Shown here piece after piece: positions 34,818 through 46,072 of a DNA stretch of 64,000 bases. Position 1 is the first letter of the stretch; the number at the start of each line of letters is the position of its first letter. Under the pieces are notes generated by a model. That model made no database searches. It was not told the DNA's origin and saw nothing but the letters and a program-made list of their open reading frames with translations. A program made the translations under genes and the position numbers. This DNA is from Lineus longissimus (taxonomy: Eukaryota > Nemertea > Pilidiophora > Heteronemertea > Lineidae), in contig NC_088308.1 of assembly GCF_910592395.1 (NCBI RefSeq), positions 19,669,501 through 19,733,500 on the forward strand, in the 5' to 3' direction.

Positions 34818-37047
34818 TCTCATTGGCAGTGTTACAAAACATAACTGAAAATCAAATTTAATATAGTGCACGGTATTGGATGGTGAATACATGTTCCACA
34901 ATAATGAATTTGATTAAAATTATTCCTAAGAAAGGTACATAGACTAAAAAGTTGCATTGAATCTGAGCAGCTTGGGGAATCTATTTTCATTCAACTAATG
35001 CCTGTATCTGAATACTCGAGGTGTCTTTTCAAACTATGACATTTCTAGTTCTTGGTTGGTGCCGTTTATATATGTTCTAGGCAAATCAAAATGGTCATGG
35101 GGTTTTATTATTGAATAACCAATTTACAGTGAACCTGTGTTATATTCAGGTACACAATGATGGATTAGGGGACTTATTTTGACTTCATACCACTCATATT
35201 GACTTACAATACATGTAAGTACCATTTAACATATCAAAATTTAAAATGCCTATCGGTGTCAGACAGAAAATCTATGATCTAACAGAATAATCTAATGTGG
35301 GTAAAATATACTTATGGTATTTAGAAATTTCTTTAGAAATTTAATAAACGGACTTGAATTATTTCTGTGTATGATTATGTTACCAGTACAAGAAGTAAAT
35401 GAAAACTGATCCAAACACTAGCAAATAAGTTCGACTCTTTCATACTCGCTTCAGATGAAATTATGGTAGGTCGAATCATTATGTAAAACCTTCCTTTTGT
35501 GATATGAGTAGAAATGTACACTATTATGTATAGATATTATGACTGTGATCACAATCATGCTTTAAGCTACTTTAGACTAGTACTTGCTTGAGGAAGATGC
35601 GAAGCATAATTACCTTATTTCAGGTGTGGGGGTTCTGATACTCCTCCTACAATTGTTTGGATTGAAGGCAGTCAAACTCTAGGGTAGTGAGTCCATAAGA
35701 TGCTTTGCCATGGTCTTGTTCCCTACTTATCTGATGGTCCAGTGAGTTTTGATTTTCTCCTCGATTCTGTTCTCTCGATTTATATCTATTTTTTGTATGA
35801 TGTCAGTCATATAATTTATTGTAAGTTGGGTGATGAAAATGCAGATCAGCTGAGGAATTTGAAGTTGATTTGGATATAGTGATACTAATGCTGATCATTG
35901 TAAATACTTGTATAGCTGACAAATATGTCCTATGCTTTACACTTTTGAGATAAAGTGTGTTGTTGTGTACAGTATGTACAGTACAGTAGTGAGGGTAGCG
36001 AAAAGGTTGTGAAGGTGTTAACAAATTGATAAAAATTCCATAAGCTTCAGTTAAAATTTTCCCAATTTCGGTGTTGTGATATTGAGAGAATGTTTAGGTT
36101 ATCATATTTCTAAGAGTAAGACTTTCGCTTTGAAAAATGTAACATGTACTGGTAGGTGGTAAAATTCTTTTGTATAACATTCAGTATATTAGTATAACAC
36201 GTTTCAGGCAGTTTACTTGTGTCATGACCTGGGTGAATGGTGAACCAGAGCTGAAGCAATGTTCAATTTTGCATGATTGCATGCATCACTTGACCTTGTA
36301 TGTTAAGATGTGTTGAGAAAACTGTGGAGTATCACATAGTTGTAAGGATTGCTGTAAATAGGCCTATGTATAGCTTATTATCTTTTCTATGAGTTAAGTC
36401 TATTTTGTCTGTTGTTAATATTGTTCCCCTTGGTCAAATTATGAAGTAGTAACTGGATGAGCCAGTGCCACATTTTTATATCTATCCCAATATATATGAT
36501 TTGTTGCTTCGAGAGATGATATAGTTTATGTCCCATGGAAGTGCATAAAAAATCTCTCAATTGTTAAGTAGAGTAGAGTAGGCTTCTTTTTCTCTTATAA
36601 TTTCGATATGTCCTCTATACCTACTGCAATAATCTCCATTTGCAAACTGCGAAGTATATAACTTTGTGGGTTAGCAAATGACCTGTAATAATCCTTTCGT
36701 TGCACTTACATAACAATTTCAGCAAAAATGTATAAGAACCTACTACATTACTCCCTGATTTTCGAATATGAGATGCAGTGCACGTTTTTCGATATGAAGT
36801 GTTGTTATACTTCAGATTTTCACGTGTATTTGCCAAGATAATTTGTGGTAGGTGGGAAGGTCATGCTCACATGAAAACAGTACAAAATGAGGTGAGATGT
36901 TGTAAGAGCACTGTATTAAAAAAGTAACATTTTCATGGAAAATCTCTTATTTTGCTTGTTATTTATAAGAGTAAATCGACAATATCAAGGCTTCTAGGAT
37001 TTTTGATAGTCTTCTTCATGAGCAATGTACTTAAATAGTTAAATAAA
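34818..37047 (+). other. MICU1 3' UTR region
   Basis: AT-rich sequence after the MICU1 stop with no recognisable gene. A strong candidate polyadenylation signal, AATAAA at 37042-37047, sits just before the retroelement remnant. Earlier AT-rich signals could also be used. Confidence 0.5.
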
Positions 37048-37479
37048 AGTAATTTATTATTGAATTTGAGTGTTTCCTGATTTGTTTCTTTAGTTTTCTT
37101 GCAAATTCTTCTCGGCATTGAACGGAGTGATCAACCACTTGAATATCACGAGATCTTGCAGTGAGGTGCGTGGTTTACTCGGCTGGTGTGGTGGAATTGT
37201 GGTGAAATTGTGCTGCCCCACACCTTATACAGAATCTACACTTTTTTGCTTTGGTTTGATTGTTGACAGTGTACTTGTGTATACAGTCCCCCCTCGTGAC
37301 CGAGTATGGCATAGAGTTCTTCCATGGTATTCACTCAAGCCGTCAAGTGTCTACATGCACAAGGTGAAAATAATTTGGCAGATGTCTATAAAGTGGACAG
37401 CATTTCTCTTCAAATGGCCTAAATGGTGAACAATGCTGAGCGTTCTAAAACAGTGATGTCACCTTTGTAACGGCGAACA

Positions 37480-38560
37480 ACCCTCCATTTGGCCGAATCC
37501 CCCATTACTCAAGGCTATAGACATACCCCGAACCAGAAAGATTTGCTGGTCATAGCCAAACTGAACCCTGGCACCAGGACCATCACAAATTGGGAGACAA
37601 ACTCATTACATCATCTCTCCAAATACGTGTCGCTATTACCCACGTCTGGACGTCTCAGGAAGGATCACCAGCCTAACACAGGAAGGTCATACAACATCTG
37701 TTGTCAAAGTAACAATGTCATTTATTGCATCCAATGTAAAAAAATGTAACAGACAGTATGTGAAAAAAACAAAATTTGTCTACAACATCACCAAGGGCAA
37801 TCAAGCTGAGATCATTGGTCATCACTTTGGGACCTACCAGATCACAATGGACTACAGGATGTACTCATCTTCGTCCTTGAATTCATCCATTCCGCCCTAG
37901 ATGCAGATAACTCAAAGAACATAAGATCGCGAAAGAGTCCACATGGGTCCATCGACTGCGCACTATGTCACTGCTCAGTCTCAACATCAAGGACAACAAG
38001 TCCTGGTATGCACAGTGTTGTCATATTGGAACAACTGATTTTGTGTATCAGTTACAGACTGGATTACAGGCTTTATAGAACCATCTTTACATCTGGAGAG
38101 GTGATAGGCACTCTGCATTCTTCAGGCAAAAAACACTTGCACGTCCCGAAGGTGTACATGCCGATCCACCGTCATTGTTCATATAAACATCCATCACCGA
38201 CGATGATCCGCTGTCAGAAGAGCTGTTACTTTATCGGTAGTCTCCCTGCAATCCCTTCCTTTCCCACTAACATTACACTCGTGGTTGTCGCACGAGACAC
38301 GGACCGAAAGCCATCATATTGAAGACCAGGTGTTCAATGAGTTACGGTTCCAGGGATGCTGACCTGACCCAAAAGCACAGTGCATGTTGTATACAAGAAG
38401 GGTAACCTGATCCTGAGGTTGGCCTGTCATTCAATTACTTTGTGCCGAGCAATTTGATTGGCCACCCGTTTATGATGGTGCGTCAAACAGATTTCCTGGC
38501 CCTTTGCATCGGCGGTGAAAAGAGGAGACTTTAGGACCGATATTCACTGCCGATAAGTTG
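37480..38560 (+). mobile_element. Decayed Penelope-like retroelement, GIY-YIG endonuclease end
   Basis: At about 37490-37900 fragments in shifting frames resemble the C-terminal part of Penelope-like polyproteins: YRHTPNQKDLLVIAKLNPGT, then SYNICCQSNNVIYCIQCKK and CNRQYV, the start of the GIY-YIG nuclease region. A later fragment resembles the usual WVHRLRTM tail near 37950. Frameshifts and stops show it is dead. No intact reverse transcriptase is present. Sequence beyond 38000 has no frame but shares segments with 23361-23600. Confidence 0.65.
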
Positions 38561-38607
38561 GCTCGACAAAAGACTTAAGAAATAAACGAATTTCACATAA
38601 AAATGAC

Positions 38608-39544
38608 TTTATTTGATGACAACGCCTTACAACGCATTGAATGACATGGGATGAAAAAATTTAATGACATCTTTTAAAGAAGTGATAAATTCTACCAAAT
38701 GACTTGATGTGCAGCAACTCAACAGAGGTTATTAACTCAGTGGTTTTCTAGAATCCACTTGGATTCAAACCTGGTTTCACGAATGAACAGTTATAGTGTT
38801 ATTCGACAAGGAATGGACATAAATGCACAGATGACAACATTTGTGAAGAACATTTTCCAGATCAATTCATGAAAAGTTCACTGACAGCTTAGCGCATGTA
38901 CATTTAGTTTCTGTACATAACAAATACTCGAGCTGACAAATGAGAAAATTTGTCAGTTTAATCTATGTACACGTAACAAATCTGACCTATTTCCCACAGT
39001 ATTAAACCAAATGTTGCTCACAACATAACTACATTTTCTAAGGATAAACTAGTGGAAATGAGTTTCTTAATTTGTTTCAAAGATGACAACATAAGCACAA
39101 AACAATATGCAATAGGTGCATTTGAAATCATTTCCAGTGACAGTTTTGTCACAAAATTACAAAACTATAAGAAGTCACAAAAGTTTGAATGAAATCATGG
39201 GCTATATACATAAGGGAAAAGTCTATGTGCGAGATATTCCTTCAGTCAAAACTGAGAGACACGCAAATCCTTCTCTGAAGGTGTGTTTCTTTGTAACTAC
39301 TTGACATCCAGATATAATGTGAAGGGAAAATCGCTGATCAACTCAAACAATCTCATTAAAATGATATCATGGATTTATATGATATGGCAGATTTACAGTT
39401 TCTGAAATACTGTACACATCGGCAACGAGTAAGATGCCAAAAATGCACTAGCGAAGGCAATTGAGAGACCAACGAGATAGTCCATAAACAGTTACAACCA
39501 AACACAACCTTGTACATCAATTATTAAAGCCGATAGGTGTTTTC
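38608..39544 (-). other. hnRNP H/F 3' UTR with polyadenylation signal
   Basis: Minus-strand sequence after the hnRNP H/F stop codon. AATAAA on the minus strand lies at 38613-38608, giving a 3' UTR of about 0.93 kb. No other gene was seen. Confidence 0.55.
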
Positions 39545-42500
39545 CTACGAGAACGGCGTATAGTTGTTTCCTCCCATGTTCATGCTGCTACCTCCACTTC
39601 CAAATCCCAATCTGCTGCTGCTCATACTGCCCATGCCCCCCATACCACTGCCTCCTGACATGCCACTACCGAAGTAATTGCCTGAAAAGAAAGTTAGGAA
39701 AATATAAACAAAGCTGTAAATATTACCACAGCAATGACTGTCATAGACAAAGGAACAAACCACTCCTGAAATCTTATAGGGAAAGACAAATTTAGGCACA
39801 TATTCATACATGAATATCGGTGACTTTAAAATGATGTCGTCAACTACATATGTAGGCACTGCCGAACTGGATTTTAAGACAATGTGTGAAAGTGAAAGTC
39901 TTTGATTATAAGAACACAAGACAGGACCAAATTAGATTATATGTTCACCCATCACAGCAAACAAAAGAGTCATGATGACCTACCAGAGTTTCCATAGCCA
40001 CTGCCACTGCCACCACTTCCCATACTGTTGTTGCCGTATCCACCGCCACCTCCACTGCCCATCATGTCACTGTCCATGTTACCACCACTGAAGTCGCAGC
40101 CCGGTTGTGAATGCAGGAAAAGCTCAATGTAACGATCACCTGAAAAATATAGTGTCATTGTTTTGTAGAAGAAAATTATGTCCCATTTAAATAAAGCTTG
40201 AGGCGTTTTAGAATGGAAATTGCACTGTCCATGTTGGTTTTCTCACCAAAGAGCACCAGCCTTCTCAGCGCGAGAAAGGCCAATGACGAAAGAAGTGTGG
40301 CCTTTTTTACAGTAAGCTCCATGTCCAGGCCGGTTTAAGACCATGGAACAGTATTAAACAGGGGCAACGTTACTGGAGTGCACTTGTCTACTCACTCATC
40401 ATTTGTCTGTCTCGTGTGAAAGCCATCTTGGCATCTTCATGACAACTGAACTCGACATCAGCTTCTCCTGTGGCTTGTCGGTTGGGCTTCAAGTGAATCT
40501 CAACATGCACTGGTTGAACACCGCTGAAAAACTGCAATGGAAGACCAAATCAAGATATCAATTTCAGTCCTATTGGGCAGACAATGCAGCATGAAGTTGA
40601 TTAAGTATCCACACGACAGATGTGCACACATATTTCTCTCTATGAGGCCACTGCCAAATTTCAATAGTCTATTTCAGATCATTTGTGCAAAGCAACACAA
40701 TACTGACATCACATCACTTCCACTTACATCATGAATATCCTTTTCAGTTGCTGTGTATGGTAGACCTCTCATGTGTACATGGTGACCTGTACAGCTCTGG
40801 TACTGCCATCCTGGTGAACCACGGTTGACTGATCCACCACCACCACTTCCACTGCCTGAACGGCCCATACCCATTCCCATTCCCATACGACTTTGGTTAC
40901 CATATCCACTACTACGGTTCATCATGCCACCACTGTATCCACCGCCTCCGCCACCACCACGGCGGGATCCCATACCATAGCTGCCATCGCCCATTCCATA
41001 CCCATCATAGTCATATTCGTCGTCATAGTAACCTGAAACATTTGAAATGCAAGAATTGGGAGGCTACTTCAGGTTGGAGATGCTTGAACTTTAAAATAGC
41101 TGTAGAGCTGTAAGTGAAAGGTCCACATTCTTAAAATATTATTGCAAGCAATCAGACGGCACTTAACCTAATGTGCAGTTTCGAAAGCAAAATGGACATC
41201 ACGATACCTGTACCTTTTATTTTTCATTGCTCAACATATGGCTGAAGGGCATGACACCAAGGTTCCGCACTATGATACAGAACTTGGATAAACATGATAT
41301 TTCCACTCAGGCTATGGAGATCAACCAGGGGAAAGCATAAAACTACAGTTCTTAAAATTTACCATTGTCAGAGAAGTCTCTATAGGGCTTCATTCCCATT
41401 CGCCCTCCTCTTCCAGGTCTCCCCATCATGCCACCGCCCATTCTCATATCCATACGATCATAAGGACCAGGTCGATTAGGGAAAGGTCTCATGCCCTGCA
41501 TTCTCTGCTGCTGAGTCACCTGTGCCAACTCTTCCTCAGAGCTCTTGAATACCTCAACGTACCTAAAACAAACATCAGCAGGTCATACGAGGTATCTTCC
41601 ATCTGAAATATGTGGCAACTTTTCAAGGAGTATACAACAAGAAGTAATCCATACATGGATGACCCTTCATTCATGATGGATTCAATCATGCACGTTGTAA
41701 ACCATGAGAAGAGTTGGACACATATTTCAAACATATTTAACAGCTGGACAATGCACAAAATTCACTGGTGCTGATCATATCACCCACAGTCACAAAAATA
41801 CATTTTGTGTACCTGCAACTGCTGTTATAGTATTTGTTAACTACGTTCTGCACAGAACATACACAGGCACTTCTTTTATCTGAGGGGAGATGTATTGAAT
41901 TTGTAACCAGCTAGACATTATTCGAAGAACATTTTTGAACTGCAGGGCAATGCATTTTATCCAAAAATTGAACAATTATAAAAAATGTAAGTCTCTCGTA
42001 AAGATTCCCAGGTAACTAAAACTGATGAAATACAAGTAACAAATGGTGACATGGCAAGCTGTTCTCGGAATAAACCCCCAGGTGGCCGATAACTGCATTT
42101 CACAATCGATTTAACATGATTGGTAAACCACAAATTTATTCCTTTTGGTTGTGTTGTTTCCAGGAATTTAGAAGCCGATTTATCCACACCTGGCCGAATA
42201 AGAAAACAGATAGGATAGAAAAAGGAGAAATCTAGGACCAGAGCTGAATTTTTGTAAATTAATGTTGTAAATGATCTTGAACTCTTTATCTGGAATAAAA
42301 ATAACCCCCATGCCCTCAATTAATGGGATTTGCAACTGTCCTGTATGTAACGTGGGTGAGCTCTGGCCAGACAGGTTTTATTGAAAAGGGTCCCAATTGA
42401 AAAAGCATGCATCCTGAACCATGGAGCCTGGATCTAGGTCTATGAATGATAGCGAGGAATTTCTTAGGATAAAACCTCCCACCCTTGGCATTATTACAAG

Positions 42501-44237
42501 AACAGAACCACATCAAGTTATCAATGGAACTGAAACATCTCTGGGAACATTCCCACCTAGCGCTAACTTTTTGTGCTACAAGCTGGTCTAGACACCCTTC
42601 CGAGATGGAAAATAAACAGCACTGTTTATTGAGAAGGCATCTGATCAGTCAAAATATAACAGACAAATGCGTGATACTGGTCCCAATTTGACCTTTTCTG
42701 TAACCAGCTGACAATACGATACAATATGCAAAGGAGCAGCACAAAAAGTTACTGAAGAGCAAAGTATCATAATGTAAAGGAGAAATGCAGCAAACCAGTC
42801 CCGCTGGCCCAGTCCTCAGTCCCACCTTGGCCCCATATAAGCCCTGTCCTTCTTCAATGCCTGTTCTGCGATTTCAGGTGATTTAAACTGTACAAAGGCC
42901 GACCCACTGTGACGCCCCTTTTGGTCAAACTTCCCTCCGTCCCGCCGATCATCTAACTTTTTTACGAAAGTTATCCCTTTAGGTTTGATCTCCAACCCTA
43001 TAAACCCAAGCCAATAAGAAAAAACATCAATACAAGTCATCAATGAACAATTTCTGAAAATGAAAACATTCATCATCATCATGTTACATACCTAATTTTG
43101 AAAAAATATAGATCATACGGAAAATAGATATCTCGTTGTATTTGTATACAAGTGACCACAAAGGTTCAACTTCATGGAAAATGGACGATTCCTAGTATAG
43201 ACATGAAAAGGAAGTAGATAAGTGTTGCAGATTTGCTCATTGTAAAACTGACAATCTATCTTTACAAATGCGCACAAAGTCCTTGAGATCTCAATATTCG
43301 ATTGTGTTTGAAAAATTATCCACCAGAATTCTTTAATGACAGTTACCCGAGAAGAAGTGAGCAACTTCCTCCTTGGTGGCTTCAAATGGCAACCCTCGTA
43401 ACCTGACAACAGCATCGCCATCGTTACAGGCAGGAGCACCAGAGCGCTTCATTACCCAATCCATCTCATGTGTAGTGGCGGGGAATACTGAAAGGGAACA
43501 ATAAAGCTTATATTGATAGAAAGATCATTCGGATTTTCAACTGAATCAAATACAACTGATTAGATCTATTCGGGTAGAAACTTTTTTTTGGTTATCATGA
43601 GTGTTATTTTAAATGCGACATCTTTTTAGGTCTCCTTTGCACTTCAGACCATTTCTTTCTACAAAATGGCTAGACACTGTGTTCAGCCAAACTGCTAATC
43701 TTTGTCAGGGGCCAAAGCAAACTTGTTGAAAGTCTTGCATATATCGTACCTTCAATATATCTTTTTCCCATGTGTTTGTTGTGTTTTTCTTTGGCCTTCG
43801 TCAAATCATCAGGTGATGACATGTTAACGTAAGCCTCACCACTAGGTCGACCCTCACGATTAGTCATCAAATGGATACCGTCTTCACCTCCCTCAATCTC
43901 ACAGTCTGAAAGGATAAATGATTATGCTTACACCAAGTCAGTACAAACTACGAGAACAATGCATTCTTCATTGTATTTATTCAAGGATTGAGAACCAAGT
44001 TTTCACGTTATAACATGGAAAATTTGGGCATTTTCATCAAGATTTTGTTCACAGAAACAAACTCATTAATTTGTTTGTCATTCACTTTCACCTCATGCCA
44101 AAGACTTCATGCAATATCCTATTCCTACCTGGGAAAAATTCAATGATGTCAGCTTTTGAAGCGTTCCACGGTAACCCTCTGAGCCTGACGATGGTTGGGC
44201 TATCAGAGTCCATTCCTTCTTCTTTCATGTCAGACAT
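39545..44237 (-). CDS. Heterogeneous nuclear ribonucleoprotein H/F family protein, three qRRMs
   Basis: A nuclear RNA-binding protein that binds G-tracts and regulates splicing. Exons (minus): 44237-44129, 43905-43750, 43487-43347, 42997-42826, 41562-41363, 41032-40728, 40531-40396, 40139-39984 and 39681-39545. All phases fit and give 503 aa. qRRM1 (about residues 15-90) has [11 protein letters not shown] and GRPSGEAYV. qRRM2 (about 110-195) has [11 protein letters not shown] and [10 protein letters not shown] Gly/Met/Tyr-rich linker (about 215-340) precedes qRRM3 (about 345-420) with [11 protein letters not shown] and ATGEADVEF. The tail is Gly/Ser/Met-rich and ends NNYTPFS. The start at 44237 ([13 protein letters not shown]) follows an acceptor at 44261, so a 5' UTR exon lies upstream. 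qRRM2 has an extended loop, [13 protein letters not shown], absent from vertebrate hnRNP H. Confidence 0.93.
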
Positions 44238-45207
44238 CTCGTTATTGGTGCTGCAAAAACCTGTAAGAGAAAATATCATGATTACAATGGATACAACAGC
44301 ACCCACAAAGAAAAGGTATATACAACTGACTGTCAGTCAAAAAACTATTAAATTACCTCCAGTGACTTGTCAACTAATTTCAACCATTGTTTTAATGTGA
44401 TTTCTTAACACCCGATTGCAAAAAAGACATTTATCAATACCATTACAAAACCGCTTACAACAGCCATTGAAATTCTTCCAAAGGTTTCAACCTGGATTTA
44501 TTTTTAGGGGGAGGGAGAAAACAAAACTTCCAAATTTGCTCACAGTTACCTCGTAAAAAGAGCTGGCAACAGCAATTTCTGCTGGCAAGAGAAGAAGAAT
44601 CTACTAGAAGCAAGCTGAACTGGCGATTTCCAGATGTTCCTCAAGGACAGCCGCAGCAGAGCAGCAACAACCATAGATGTTTGTTTAGAAGACTAGCCTA
44701 GAAAACCAAATAAGCAAATTTTTAATTTGTCAAGCCAGGAGGAGGCACTCATCCACTTCGTATACATGTATGCCTAGGGGAAGGGCATAGTTCCTTCTAT
44801 CTAACAATACCAACTTGCATTTCATATTGATCAAAACTAGGCCTACGGCATCTTTCAGACTATCTTGACCCTCAAGCCTTGGATCCACTCCGCCGACCCG
44901 GACTCCATTGAGGGAAGGTAACGGACTGATTAACTCATCACAGTCAGTCATGGACAGTTTTCCGCATCTTCTCTCGTCTCAAAACTCCTTCGATTTAAGT
45001 TTTCACTCCCTCCAGCCCTACAACATAACAGTATCACTACCCTGCCTACTGCAGACTGGCTGCAGTACGAGAACCCACACGGCGAAGCCGAAGCGGAGCT
45101 CCACAGGCAAAAACTCTGTGGCCGACCAAGACCCAAATCAACAGGCTCGGAAAACCCTTACTTCATACACACTCTCTTCATTCAAATGTTCATCAAATTA
45201 TTGCTTG

Positions 45208-45348
45208 GGCTAAACTTTAGAATCCCCGATCAGAAATGACGTAGTTTGATCGCATTCAACTATAAATCCATTGAACAGTACAGTGGTGCTTGGTTAGTCA
45301 ACCGATGACCTTTTTTTGGGGTGTGATCGGGGATTCTAAACTCGTTCC
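45208..45348 (+). mobile_element. Mutator-like MITE, left copy, 9-bp target duplication
   Basis: 141 bp from GGCTAAACTTTAGAATCCCC to CTCGTTCC. The 24-bp ends share GG and TTTAGAATCCCCGATC when inverted. TATTGCTTG flanks both sides exactly (45199-45207 and 45349-45357). A 9-bp duplication with imperfect terminal repeats points to the Mutator-like superfamily. No coding capacity. Confidence 0.85.
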
Positions 45349-45910
45349 TATTGCTTGAACAGTCCCTCACTCCAAAGGGTCTACATAGATGCCTATTATC
45401 TGCAAAAAGGTTATGGTAAGTACTGCACATGCGCAGAACCGGAAAAGTTAGCCACGGGTGAAAATCACAAAAAACACAAGACAATAATACAGGATTTTAC
45501 ACTTTATTATTATTTATTCCATGAGATGTACACAATATGCAATGTCTTTAGGGTTTGTTTGATGTAGAAAATGCAATAAAGTACTCACTAGGTTGGTGGA
45601 TTTGCCACAAAAAATGCTTTTATTCGTACAGTACGTCGAAAATTATGAGAAATGGCGTCTCGTGCACAAAGGATTCGGCATTGATCGGCTTTTTCCGGAA
45701 TGCAGTAAAAGAAAAAAACAAGAATATTGAGAGCTGTGAACTAAAAAAACCAAACGATCTTTAAAAGAAAGACATGGTTTGTATTATTTTCACAATTAAT
45801 ATTGGTTTTGTAAACCAACATTTCTCACCTTCGTGAACGATCGGAATCGAAACGGAAAATATCGAATGGTCGAAGTAAACATTTCCGGGTTTATGGAAGT
45901 AAAAACAACA

Positions 45911-45920
45911 CAGCCATCTT
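45911..45920 (-). promoter_or_regulatory. YY1-like motif in the hnRNP H/MOB1 promoter region
   Basis: AAGATGGCTG on the minus strand resembles the YY1 core. It lies about 150 bp upstream of the MOB1 start codon, where housekeeping promoters often carry this motif. Use is inferred only. Confidence 0.35.
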
Positions 45921-46072
45921 AGTCTGCTGTTTGTTATTTACAATACATTTATCCTCTGATTACTCTGCCATCCTGTATTTCTATCTATCCATTTATGTTG
46001 TAGGATAATACAACAATTCACATTACCCAATAATCCTGTTATTTCTTAGTAAACCGGGATACATCATCTAAG

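Noticed and set aside
37118-37429. 103-codon plus-strand open frame before the retroelement remnant
   Set aside because: It has no recognisable motif and an unremarkable composition. It is probably a chance frame in decayed sequence.
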